A stretch of 47,680 bases of DNA from Eubacterium sp. (GTDB lineage: Bacteria > Bacillota > Clostridia > Lachnospirales > Lachnospiraceae): assembly GCA_024684035.1 (NCBI GenBank), contig JAIKXQ010000080.1, positions 1 to 47,680 on the forward strand, written 5' to 3'. Below are positions 16,164 to 25,600 of the stretch, one piece after another; the first letter of the stretch is position 1, and every line of letters begins with the position of its first letter. A model generated the notes under the pieces. It had not been told where the DNA came from, did no database searches, and was given only the letters and a program-made list of their open reading frames with translations. The translations under genes were made by a program, and so were the position numbers.

Positions 16164-17606
16164 ATGAAAAAAAAGGTGGCAGCACTGATTGTCGCGTTCA
16201 TAATTGCAGCAGGGGGAAGTACTTCTGCTGCAGTTTTTACGCCGGAGACGACGTATGCGGCTGAAATAAACGGGAGTTTCGGAGATCGCATACAGCGCGC
16301 TCCGTCGGCAGGAAACAGAATGATGGTTCAGGAAGGCGGATTCACAGAAGATTCGCTTCTCGCAAAGACTTTCAAAGATAAGAAGAAAAAGGAATCATCA
16401 AGCAGTTCGAGTTCGGATTCTGAATCAGAGAAGTCATCGGAGTCATCGGAAAGTACAGACTCATCTTCAGAGAAATCTTCGAAAAAGAAAAATAGCTCAG
16501 AACCAACCGCAACGCCGGAACCCACCGAGACACCCTTTGATGTGTATATCAAGGTGGCCTCCGGGGACGGCACCGGCGTCATGTTGCGCGAGCAGCCCTC
16601 TGCGGATGCGCAGCCAGTGCTGGTCGACAATATTCCGGACGGAACAGTGCTTCATATCACAGATGAAGTGACTGACGGTGTAGGAGGAGTCTGGGGATAC
16701 ACGAATTATGCTGATGTCGGAAACGGTTATGTCCTTCTGGCAGAGACGGAGCAGACCGAGAGGATTGCTTTGCTGGCACCTTCGGCGGAGGAGATGAAGA
16801 GACTGGCGGAAGAAGAGCGGGCTGCCTTCATCAGGCAGTATTTCCAGCTGGTTGATTCAGATGGAAATGTGATCGAAGATGCCACCCCTTTCATGAATAA
16901 TACGAAAACCGAAGATTCAAAGTCAGAAGCTTCAGATGGTGGATCCGAGGAAGTAAAAGAATCGGTTTCATCCTCCAGCCTTTCGGACAAGGCAAAGGCA
17001 GTTATTTCCGGTTCAGAGGGGACGGAATCACTGAGAGTGGTTTCCTCCAGTTCCACCAGCGGAAATGATGGCATGATACCGTTTCTTCCCTTTAAGGTTC
17101 CGATTTTTGTAGGGATTATTGTTGCGGCGGTTCTCCTTCTGGTAATCGTCGGAGTTGTCGTACTTTTGATCCTTAAGAAAAAGGGAGGCAAAGGAAGTGA
17201 CGCTGATGCCGGCGAAGGCGGCGACGGCGGAAAGAATAAGAAGGCGGGCGGCAAGGACAAGAAAGCCGGCGACGATAAGAAGGGAGACAAGAAGGCAGCG
17301 GTGGCAGCCAAGAAGGCGGCAACGGCAGAGAAGAAGAAAGCGGCGGCAGCCAAGAAGAAAGAAGCGTCTGCGCAGAAGAAAGCGGCAGCGGCAGCGAAAA
17401 AAGTGGCCAAGAAAGCTGAAAAGGATAAGGCAAAAGCTGACAAAGCAGCAGCCAAATCAGCGGCTAAGGCAGCGAAGGCCGCGGCCAAACAGAAGATTAA
17501 AGCCGCGAAGGACGAGATCAAGGCCGCAAAGAAGGGAACAAAGACAGCGAAGACCAAGGCCATGAGTCAGTCCAATGCGAATGAATTGAAGAATAAGAAG
17601 AAATAG
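16164..17606 (+). CDS. Exported SH3-like protein with one membrane segment and a histone-H1-like basic tail
   Basis: The protein has 480 residues. It begins with a signal peptide (KKKVAALIVAFIIAAGGS, likely cut near residue 33), then a Ser/Glu-rich stretch (about 73-115). At about 125-195 is a bacterial SH3-like domain (VASGDGTGVMLREQPSADA, DGTVLHITDEVT, NGYVLLAE), the sort that binds cell-wall peptide. A second disordered Ser-rich stretch leads to a strong membrane helix at about 312-336 (FVGIIVAAVLLLVIVGVVV). The last 140 residues are almost only Lys, Ala, Gly and Asp/Glu (many KKA and AAKK units), like bacterial histone-H1-type tails. By the positive-inside rule the tail is cytoplasmic. 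It may touch nucleoid DNA or RNA or an acidic partner. I know no described protein with this exact order. Two hairpins follow the gene. Confidence 0.8.
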   Translation: MKKKVAALIVAFIIAAGGSTSAAVFTPETTYAAEINGSFGDRIQRAPSAGNRMMVQEGGFTEDSLLAKTFKDKKKKESSSSSSSDSESEKSSESSESTDSSSEKSSKKKNSSEPTATPEPTETPFDVYIKVASGDGTGVMLREQPSADAQPVLVDNIPDGTVLHITDEVTDGVGGVWGYTNYADVGNGYVLLAETEQTERIALLAPSAEEMKRLAEEERAAFIRQYFQLVDSDGNVIEDATPFMNNTKTEDSKSEASDGGSEEVKESVSSSSLSDKAKAVISGSEGTESLRVVSSSSTSGNDGMIPFLPFKVPIFVGIIVAAVLLLVIVGVVVLLILKKKGGKGSDADAGEGGDGGKNKKAGGKDKKAGDDKKGDKKAAVAAKKAATAEKKKAAAAKKKEASAQKKAAAAAKKVAKKAEKDKAKADKAAAKSAAKAAKAAAKQKIKAAKDEIKAAKKGTKTAKTKAMSQSNANELKNKKK

Positions 17607-17622
17607 AAATAGCAGAAATAAT

Positions 17623-17658
17623 AAGGTGGGCGGCGCTTCGATCAGCGCCGCCCGCCTT
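17623..17658 (+). terminator. Strong hairpin without a T run
   Basis: AAGGTGGGCGGCGC pairs with GCGCCGCCCGCCTT over 14 bp (one G-U) around an 8-nt loop, 17 nt after the stop. No T run follows, so it may protect the 3' end or pause polymerase ahead of the real terminator. Confidence 0.6.
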
Positions 17659-17731
17659 GATGTTGGATAGGGGAGGCGATAAGAGGAACAAATAATAAAA
17701 GGAACTGGGAATACACATATGAACACATAAG

Positions 17732-17765
17732 AAAGAAGAGCCACCGGGAAGGCAGCTCTTCTTTT
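17732..17765. terminator. Bidirectional terminator between convergent genes
   Basis: AAAGAAGAGC and GCTCTTCTTT form a perfect 10-bp stem around a 13-nt loop. T runs exist on both strands, fitting the convergent genes on either side. Confidence 0.8.
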
Positions 17766-17782
17766 GAGATAATTCTTAAGAT

Positions 17783-18625
17783 TCACAGAGGCTTCAGATT
17801 CAGCTCTTTCTGGAAGGCGGCTTCGCACATCTTGTCCACGGCATCGCTATGGTCGAGGACGTGAAGGGCGCGCGTCTCATAGATGATCTTGTGACCGGTG
17901 TGAATGCCGTATTCATACATTGTTGCCCGGATGGTCTGCATCAGTTCCGGTGTGTGGTTTCTCGTCTGCATGAGGGAGATAAAACGGTCGGCGTACATAC
18001 GACCGCTGATATCGCCGTGCCGGACTTTGTTCTGAAGGAGCCACCCGAATTTCTTGAGGATATCGTTTCCGTCCTTGTTGGAGAAAGACTTGAAGTTGAC
18101 GATGTTGAAAGCCACAAGGGTGTAGTCTTCGAAGGGATTCTCGTCCAGTCGTTTGCGGGCTTCCATAAAGAAACCCTCCCGGTTCAGCAGGCCTGTGAGA
18201 TTATCATGGGAAATCAGGTACTCGTAGCCGGCGGATTTGTTATGGGATGGCGTCAGGTCGTGGATAAAATATGCGGTGCCTTCCTGCCCAAGATCCTTCG
18301 CATAGATCGCGCGACTGGTGACTTCGTAGAGCTTGACGAGATCGCGGTGATAATAGGGCTGAATCCAGTTGTCTAGGTTGCCATCGGGTTTTCTGCTCTT
18401 CATCCATGCATGGAATTCTGACTGCAGAATGAGATCATACGATACGTGAAAGAGCCGGAAGGCTCTTTCGTTCGCATAGAGGATATTCTTATTGGTTCCT
18501 GTGATGATAAGACCGTCCGGAAATCTGCGGAAGATCTGAAGAACCATACGCGTAAAGCGTTCTTCGGTCAGCGACGGATCGAGAAAGGTTGTCCTGTCGC
18601 CGGAGTCTGGTTGCCTTGTATCCAT
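17783..18625 (-). CDS. PAS protein with a degenerate GGDEF domain
   Basis: The protein has 280 residues; AGGAGA lies upstream of the ATG. Residues about 25-130 form a PAS-like sensor (FPDGLIITGTNKNILYANERAFRLF). From about 140 a diguanylate-cyclase fold starts (ISHDNLTGLLNREGFFMEA), but the active-site loop reads MYADRF where GGDEF is expected, and the domain is short at its end. It is very unlikely to make c-di-GMP. Such domains often bind GTP or act as regulatory partners. It is a soluble, single-gene unit beside motility genes. A low-confidence idea is a link to the real c-di-GMP enzymes at 22676 and 27517. Confidence 0.85.
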   Translation of the reverse strand: MDTRQPDSGDRTTFLDPSLTEERFTRMVLQIFRRFPDGLIITGTNKNILYANERAFRLFHVSYDLILQSEFHAWMKSRKPDGNLDNWIQPYYHRDLVKLYEVTSRAIYAKDLGQEGTAYFIHDLTPSHNKSAGYEYLISHDNLTGLLNREGFFMEARKRLDENPFEDYTLVAFNIVNFKSFSNKDGNDILKKFGWLLQNKVRHGDISGRMYADRFISLMQTRNHTPELMQTIRATMYEYGIHTGHKIIYETRALHVLDHSDAVDKMCEAAFQKELNLKPL

Positions 18626-18729
18626 ATCGTGTATCTCCTGTAAGGATAGCTAGTCTATGTAAGAAGACTGTTCCCGGTATTGCGGACGACTAAATCATTA
18701 TATAAAACAACGGACATATACGGAAAGCC

Positions 18730-19206
18730 TCACAGATGCAGATAATCGTCCTTCTTGTAACCGCGGCTGCCTTTGTTCTGGGGTTCGGCCGATGGTTTCT
18801 GTGCTGCATCGTGGAACATCTTTGCTTCTTTGGTCATCTTCAGAGTGACCTTGATCTTGTTCAGCATACAGTGCTTGATATAGAGATCCATATACTCTTC
18901 AATCTCGTCCTTCACAAGCATCCAGACCATCTGCATCTCTTTGGGGTGTTTGACATTCTCCTGTTCAAAATTGGGTTCCCGGAAACGCTTCGGATAATCC
19001 CCCACGTAAAATGTCAGCATACCGATCTCTTCCGGATCCAGCATATTACCGGCTTTGAACAGAATTTTGGGAATGGGGATAGCGGGCATATAATTCGTGA
19101 TCGCCCTGCGCTGTTCTGCCGTCAGCGAATCATATAAAGACATAACCTGCGAACTGAAGGCTTCATTACTCAGGTCGCGCCAGAAACTCTCATTCCATTC
19201 ATCCAT
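18730..19206 (-). CDS. Unrecognised small soluble protein (158 aa)
   Basis: I do not recognise this family. An AAGAGG site lies 10 nt before the ATG. The protein is largely helical, with no signal peptide, membrane segment or cysteine motif. It has a core about 1-120 (SLYDSLTAEQRRAITNYMP, MLDPEEIGMLTFYVGDYPK, VWMLVKDEIEEYMDLYIKH) and a polar basic tail of about 30 residues. It lies 104 nt upstream of the PAS-GGDEF-like gene on the same strand and could share its transcript. Codon use is like its neighbours, so I take it as real. Confidence 0.7.
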   Translation of the reverse strand: MDEWNESFWRDLSNEAFSSQVMSLYDSLTAEQRRAITNYMPAIPIPKILFKAGNMLDPEEIGMLTFYVGDYPKRFREPNFEQENVKHPKEMQMVWMLVKDEIEEYMDLYIKHCMLNKIKVTLKMTKEAKMFHDAAQKPSAEPQNKGSRGYKKDDYLHL

Positions 19207-19598
19207 GGTGGTGTACCTCTTACTCTATAAAAAAATCATTGATGGATTTTTCTTCACTAATCTGAAGATATTTCGACAAAATCGTTCCTGTTTATAAATG
19301 CACCGGAGACAGTGTCTCTGAATGATCATAGGCAATAAAGTCACATAAGTCAAGCGATTCGAGAAGACGCAAAAAACTGTGTGACTTCTTCCCGGTGGGG
19401 CGGTGGACTTCCGGAACGGGAGCGTGAATAAAGCCGGTTCATATTATGAAACGCCTGTTTTTGTCGAGATATTTATATCGGGCTATGGTCTGCGTGAAGG
19501 GACTACCCGGAAGCGAAAACTGAAGAGTCATGCAACAGACGAAGAAGAAATGACGTGAGAATTCTGCATGATCCACGTGTTTGTACATGGAGGATGAG
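19207..19598. other. Intergenic region between divergent genes (392 nt)
   Basis: No gene is apparent. The only structure I see is an 8-bp inverted repeat (AAGTCACA at 19338-19345 and TGTGACTT at 19380-19387), a possible operator or weak hairpin. No clear sigma-28 site was found upstream of the chemoreceptor at 19599. Confidence 0.6.
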
Positions 19599-22289
19599 AT
19601 GAGTAAAGACAAGAAGAGAGGCGGGACAGGAAGAGTTCCGGCTAAACAAAAAAGAAAAACTTTACGCGGCAAGATTACAACAAAGCTCACCTGGGGAATT
19701 CTTCTGGTGCTGGTTGTGTCATCGATGATTATCGGTTTTTCCGTTGGAAGGATGATTAATACCCAGACGGAGAAGAACCTGAAGAATATCGCAAGGAAGA
19801 ACGCTGCTGTCGTGGGAAGTATTGCGGATTCTTTTAAATCTGTGACAACTCCCATCGAGACAAGTCTTCTGGCGATGCTGGCCAAGAGGGATACAGGGGC
19901 GAGACAGACTCCGAGTAATGTAATTTCCGGCATCAAACTGACGAATAGCCGGTCAAATCAGGAGACATTGATGCTCGGCAATCTGCGATCCATCCTTTCT
20001 TCCAATGAGTCGGTTGTGGATGCCGGCGTTTATTTCACGAAGGGAGCTTTTGACGAGAAAGTAGATGATTACAGTATTATGGTGGTCAGCCCCAAGGAAG
20101 AACCCGGAGCGGTATTCGCCATGTATGAGGAGCAGGTTCAGGCGAACGAAGCTCTTCAGAAAGCTCTGGAGACAGGGGAAGATGTATATGCGTCACCGGT
20201 TCAGAATGAATATATTAACGGAGAATGGACCGTGACTGCAGCATACCCCATCAAGAACGATGAGAGTGTCGTCGCTGTTGTACTCATTGATTTCAAGGCA
20301 GATGCATTCAAAAAGGTTCTGGAAACGGACTCGGATTATTCATCCATGCTCATCGATGTGATCAACCCTGATCATATGGTGGTATACAGTAGTATAGACA
20401 GTTCTATAGGAACAGCCTTTGACAGTTTTTTTGCTCCAGATGATTCAGCGAGAATCACAGAGATCCTCAATAAGGGAGAAGAATTTCTGTCCCAGACGAA
20501 CAGCAATGGTTTTCACAAGGTCAGGGCATTTACACCGGTAACCGTATCGGGCAAGACCTGGTGGGCACAGACATCCATCAGTTATAGCGAATACATGGGA
20601 TATCTCAACGGTCTGGTTGCTGTTATGATCGGAGAAGTGCTGGGCGTTGTCATCATGCTCCTGATTTTCAGCAGAGTTGTTCTGAGGAAATCTCTGCAGC
20701 CCCTGGAGGATGTGGCCGGTGCAGCAGATACGCTGGCAAAGGGTTCCTTCGATATTGCGCTGAATTATAATCAGAGAGATGAAATCGGTGTTGTTTCCGA
20801 CAGTATGAAAGTCGTGATCGGAAATCTGAAGAGTATCATCGATAATCTCAGCAGGAAGCTGACGATGCTGGCGGATGGTAACTTTAATTTCTCGAATGAA
20901 GAGAAAGAGATTTATATCGGAGAGTACCGGCCGATTCTGGAGTCACTGGATGCGATTACTGAGAAACTGAATGCAACCATGGGAGATATCCGCTCGGCTG
21001 CCGAGAAAGTAGACAGCAGTTCTACTCAGGTATCTGCAGGGGCGAATGCCCTTGCCACCGGTTCTACGGAGCAGGCATCGTCTGTTGAGGAACTCTCTTC
21101 TACAATGACCGACATGTCCGTGAAGATCCGGGCGAATGCTCAGAAGTCCATGAATGCTTCGGAATTGTCTGCGAGAGCCGGTCAGGCTGTGGAGAAGTCC
21201 AACGAGAAGATGACAGAGATGTCTTCGGCAATGGCGGATATAACCTCGAAGGCAGAAGAAATTAACAAGATCATTCAGACCATTGATGATATCGCTTTCC
21301 AGACGAATATTCTCGCACTCAACGCATCCATTGAGGCAGCGAGGGCAGGAGCTGCAGGTAAAGGCTTTGCGGTAGTTGCCGCGGAGGTAGGAAACCTTGC
21401 GAACAAGTCCGCACAGGCGGCCCGTTCCACTGCGGTTTTGATTCAGGATACGGTGGAGGCGGTTCAGAAAGGCGGAGAACTTACCAGAGAGACTGCAGAG
21501 TCGCTTCAGTCTGTATCGGATAATACGGAGCAGATTACAAATCTGATCAATGAGATCAGCGAGGCTTCCGAAGAACAGAGCAAGGGCGTTACACAGATCG
21601 AGGATGGACTCAGATCTATTTCTGAAGTTGTTCAGACGAACTCTGCGACAGCAGAGGAGAGTGCAGCTGCGTCCGAAGAATTGTCCGGACAGGCTGCGAT
21701 GCTGAAAGAGCTTGTGAACCGGTTTAAACTGAAGGATGTCAGCGCACCATATGCAGCTGTCACCTCATCTTCTGAAACGAATGTCACGGCAGGAACAGGC
21801 AATGCACCTGCAGGCAAGGTTTCCGTGACAGCTGCGGCAGATGCGTCATCCCTAAATAGGAAGTCTCAGCCGGCACAGAAAGTGACGACAGAAGAAAAGA
21901 AAACGCCCGGCAACAGCCCGAAGCCAAAGAAGGCAGCGAAGAGCCCGGTATCTATGAAATCTGAGGTGAAGAAGGATGGGAAGAGTCCGGCATCTAAGAA
22001 GTCTGAGGCAAAGGGAGGCGGGAAGAGCGCAGAACCCATGAATTCCGAACTGAAGAAGGCCGCCATACCGGCTTCCTCTGTGAAGAAGACACCAGAGAAA
22101 CCGGCCGGCCGGCAGGATGTTCAGGAGAGCGGCAAGTATCATATGTATGAGGGCGCCGACAAAGAATTTAAGGCACAAGCCGATACAAAGGACAACAGGA
22201 ATGCGATTTCACCGGCATCACAGGCTGCCATCGCGCCGAAAGATAACAACGGACTGGCATTCACTCCGGACGCGGATGATAAATATTGA
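19599..22289 (+). CDS. Methyl-accepting chemotaxis protein with a long basic repeat tail
   Basis: The protein has 896 residues from the ATG at 19599, with GGAGG 6 nt upstream; an in-frame ATG six codons earlier would put that site inside the gene. Membrane segments are at about 31-53 and 346-368, enclosing a Cache-type sensor. HAMP ([21 protein letters not shown]) and a HAMP-like segment follow, then the signalling hairpin with tip [18 protein letters not shown] and [11 protein letters not shown]. The hairpin ends near residue 712. Unlike the receptor at 5835, it continues for about 185 residues rich in Lys, Pro, Ser and Ala, including three repeats of 14 residues. The tail has no CheR pentapeptide and ends FTPDADDKY. 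The receptor call is firm; the tail role is unknown. Confidence 0.94.
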   Translation: MSKDKKRGGTGRVPAKQKRKTLRGKITTKLTWGILLVLVVSSMIIGFSVGRMINTQTEKNLKNIARKNAAVVGSIADSFKSVTTPIETSLLAMLAKRDTGARQTPSNVISGIKLTNSRSNQETLMLGNLRSILSSNESVVDAGVYFTKGAFDEKVDDYSIMVVSPKEEPGAVFAMYEEQVQANEALQKALETGEDVYASPVQNEYINGEWTVTAAYPIKNDESVVAVVLIDFKADAFKKVLETDSDYSSMLIDVINPDHMVVYSSIDSSIGTAFDSFFAPDDSARITEILNKGEEFLSQTNSNGFHKVRAFTPVTVSGKTWWAQTSISYSEYMGYLNGLVAVMIGEVLGVVIMLLIFSRVVLRKSLQPLEDVAGAADTLAKGSFDIALNYNQRDEIGVVSDSMKVVIGNLKSIIDNLSRKLTMLADGNFNFSNEEKEIYIGEYRPILESLDAITEKLNATMGDIRSAAEKVDSSSTQVSAGANALATGSTEQASSVEELSSTMTDMSVKIRANAQKSMNASELSARAGQAVEKSNEKMTEMSSAMADITSKAEEINKIIQTIDDIAFQTNILALNASIEAARAGAAGKGFAVVAAEVGNLANKSAQAARSTAVLIQDTVEAVQKGGELTRETAESLQSVSDNTEQITNLINEISEASEEQSKGVTQIEDGLRSISEVVQTNSATAEESAAASEELSGQAAMLKELVNRFKLKDVSAPYAAVTSSSETNVTAGTGNAPAGKVSVTAAADASSLNRKSQPAQKVTTEEKKTPGNSPKPKKAAKSPVSMKSEVKKDGKSPASKKSEAKGGGKSAEPMNSELKKAAIPASSVKKTPEKPAGRQDVQESGKYHMYEGADKEFKAQADTKDNRNAISPASQAAIAPKDNNGLAFTPDADDKY
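21939..22064 (+). repeat. Three in-frame 42-bp repeats in the chemoreceptor tail
   Basis: Units at 21939-21980, 21981-22022 and 22023-22064 each encode 14 residues: [28 protein letters not shown] and [14 protein letters not shown]. Spacing is exact. The third has diverged most. Confidence 0.85.
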
Positions 22290-22380
22290 GGCTGAGACAT
22301 AAAGACTCTATGAGAATACGTGCAACAGTTCAAGGAATGACAATCGTTGATGCGTTGCGTTAGAGGATTATGAGAATGAC

Positions 22381-22443
22381 AAGGGGACTGATGCACAGTA
22401 GCAATCATTGATGATTAAGCTATGTGTGACAGTCCCCTTTCGT
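22381..22443 (+). terminator. Possible terminator after the second chemoreceptor gene
   Basis: AAGGGGACTG (22381-22390) and CAGTCCCCTT (22430-22439) pair perfectly over 10 bp. The 39-nt loop can fold further. TTCGTTTC follows, a modest T run. Upstream, at about 22309-22362 and 22369-22422, two imperfect copies share TATGAGAAT and CAATCxTTGATG. Confidence 0.6.
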
Positions 22444-22613
22444 TTCATGGAAATCTTTTTTTCCAGTGCAATGTTTCTCAAATTGCCGGAGCGAATGTCT
22501 GCCTGCTTATTCGTCCGTTTTTTTCGAACGATGCATCAGGTTGAAACAAACGAGTGGTAACAAATCTGATTTTACAACACAAAAAGAGACTATACATGTG
22601 ACATCCATCGTAC

Positions 22614-22619
22614 TATAAT
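22614..22619 (+). promoter_or_regulatory. Possible -10 element (TATAAT) before the giant c-di-GMP gene
   Basis: A perfect TATAAT stands 57 nt before the start at 22676. The -35 position (22591-22596, TATACA) is poor, so only the -10 supports a promoter here. Confidence 0.4.
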
Positions 22620-22675
22620 GCTTGATTGATATCATAGAGACAGAAGGTATATGATTCCGAAATGAAGAGGTACTC

Positions 22676-25600
22676 ATGGCTGCGGATTTAAGATGGGAAT
22701 ATCTGGAAAAACAATTTGATATGATGCCGGGAAATATCCTGATTTGTGGGAGGGAATCCGGCGAGGATATTCTATATGAGGATATTCTATATGTCAATAG
22801 AGAATTATTGGAGTTGACGGGCTGTTCTTCGAAAGCGGACTTTATCACTCTTACCGCCGGCAAGATGAAAGGTTTTATCCAGAAAGAGGACTTTTGGTCA
22901 ACTATTCATGTGGTGAGCTCGCAGCTTGAACGTGAGAAGAACCGGTTTTCCCATATTTCTTTCCGGATTTACAACTGTGAACGTGCCGAGATTTCAGTTG
23001 TGAGCTCCGGGAGAATTGTAGATGATCCGGAACTGGGCAAGATCTGTGTCATGTCTTTGATGGAAGTAAATACAAAGGCAAAAACGTTGTTGACGGATGC
23101 TCTCACCGGATTGATGGGGATGCACAGGTTCCGCGAGTTGATGACAGAAAAGTTGAAGAAAGCGTCGGAGAGAGGAGAACTGTCAAAGTATGCGCTTCTC
23201 TTTTTCGATTTGACGAATTTCAAACTGTTTAATTTGAAGTTTGGAGTGTCCGCGGGCGATAAGCTGCTGTGTCAGATGGCGGAGATTCTGAAGTCAGTCT
23301 ATGGAAACAGGTTTGTGGCCAGGTTCTCGGATGATCATTTTGTCGTACTGACAGACCGTCAGGATGTCACAGAGAGTATTCTTGTGGTGAACATTAAAGC
23401 CGGAGAAATTGATCAGAATGCCATGTTGCAGCTGAAAGCGGGTATTCGCCGTCTCAGTGACGAGGACGTGAAGGTTTCGGCAGAGATGATCTGCGATCAG
23501 GCGAAACTTGCCTGTGACAGCATCAAACAGGATGCAACAAACTATACCTGTGAGTACAATGACCAGTTGACAAGTCAGATGGAATTGAAGGCTTATGTGA
23601 ATGCCAACATTGAAAAAGCCATAAGTAAAGGCTATATCAGGGTCTATTATCAGCCGGTTATCCGTACGCTTACGGGGAAGCTCTGTGGAGTGGAGGCATT
23701 GGCCAGGTGGATTGATCCGGAGTATGGAAATCTTTCGCCGGCGGAATTCATTCCATTTCTGGAAGAAGCGCATCTGATTCAGATGCTGGATAATTTCGTG
23801 ATCTATGAGGTCGGGCGTCAGATGCGGGAGCAGCTTGATCATGATATCCCTGTGGTTCCCTGTTCTTTCAATTTCTCACGGATGGATTTCATCATGGGAG
23901 ATCCCTTTGAGGAGGTAGAGAACGTTATCCGAAAATTCGGTCTCCAGAGAAATCTGTTCCGGATCGAGATCACGGAGTCTATGATCATGCAGGATCAGGC
24001 CCGGATTATGGATCAAGTCAATCAGTTTCATGACTGCGGTTACGAGGTCTGGATGGATGACTTCGGAAGCGGATATTCCTCGCTAAATACTCTGAAGGAT
24101 TTTCATTTCGATGAGATCAAGATTGATATGCTTTTTCTGAAGGATCTCAATGAGAAGGGGCGCAGCATTATAACCTCCATGGTGAGTATGGCCAAAAAAC
24201 TCGGTGTGCACACATTGGCGGAAGGGGTGGAATATGACGAACAGGTAGAGTTTCTCAAGAGCATCGGTTGCGAAAAGATGCAGGGATATTATTACGGAAT
24301 GCCCATGAGCGGAGATAAACTCTATGATTTTTGCAGAGAATCCTGTATCGAAGTGGAGACTGCATCGGAGGCTTATATCCAGGATCAGGTTGGACTGGAG
24401 AATCTGATTTCGGATGCCCCCATTGCGTTGATTGTAGACAATGGCCATTTTTTCCATACGCTTTTTGAAAATGATGCTTTTTGTGAGGCCGTCAGCTCCA
24501 TGAAAAACGGCACGGAGGAAAACGTCAACGAGTTTATCCGATCTCCCTATTATGCGTTGAATAAGACCTTCCGTGAATTTGTGGACAAGCCCATTGCCAG
24601 CGGAAAAAAAGAGAAAATCACCTTTATTGAGAATGGACAATATATGCGTCTCACCATACGCACCATTGCCGGAAATAAGGGCAATTACATTCATAAAGTC
24701 GGGCTGTATAATATCACCTATGATGACAAACAGGAGCGGATGCGGAGAAATGACGAGATCATCCGGAATATTGCTGTCGTGTACAAGGGTATTTATCTCT
24801 GGAGTGTGAAAGACAGTGAGATCGAACTGATTATGACAAACCGTCTGAGGGACGAGGGGCTTTTCATGACGGTGGAGAGATTCCGTCAGAAATGGATGAA
24901 GGAGCTGATCTATCCCGGAGACAGAAAAAGATTTGATGACTTTTTTCAGACGGACGCGATCCACAGAAGAATCCGGCTCGGAAAGCATGCCACAATTTCA
25001 GATGTTTTTCGAATCCGTACGGAGAATGGAACGTATGAGTGGATCGAAATGACTGCCTTTATTCTCCAGCAGGAGAGGGAGGAGAAGATTTTGCTTCTCG
25101 GGAAACCGGCAGAGATTGAGGAGTATCTGAATAATGCGGATCTACTTGCTGGTATGGCCGATATGCACAATTTTGATTCCGAGGGGCGTGAGTGGCAGAG
25201 GGACGGTGATCTCTGGCGTGCGCTCATGGAGAATACCGATATCAAGTATTTCTGGAAGGACAGACAGTGCAGATTCGTCGGAGTCAACAAGGCTTTTCTT
25301 GATTACTACGGCCTGAAGTCGGCGAAGGAAGTCATTGGAAAGACAGATCAGGATATGAAATGGCATCCGGACAATGAACCTTTCCGGGATGACGAGAGAA
25401 AGGTGATTGAGCGGGGCGAAGTTGTCCAGGGATCTGTCAGCGAATGTATGATCCGTGGTTGTCTGCACAAGATTATCGCGAACAGATTTCCCATCTACCG
25501 GGACGGGAAGATCGACGGCCTGATCGGCTGCTTTGATGATCTGGACAGTATACAACGACGCCGGTACGACAGCCTTTATCTGCGGGATCCGGTTACCGGA

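Noticed and set aside
16727-17563. Ala/Phe-rich 278-residue open frame on the minus strand opposite the basic-tail gene
   Set aside because: It mirrors Lys/Ala codons (aag/gcg) of the plus-strand gene and has no ribosome site or family resemblance.
19331-19365. Sigma-28 promoter before the second chemoreceptor (TAAA with GCGATTC)
   Set aside because: The -10 differs from consensus at three positions and lies about 240 nt from the gene.
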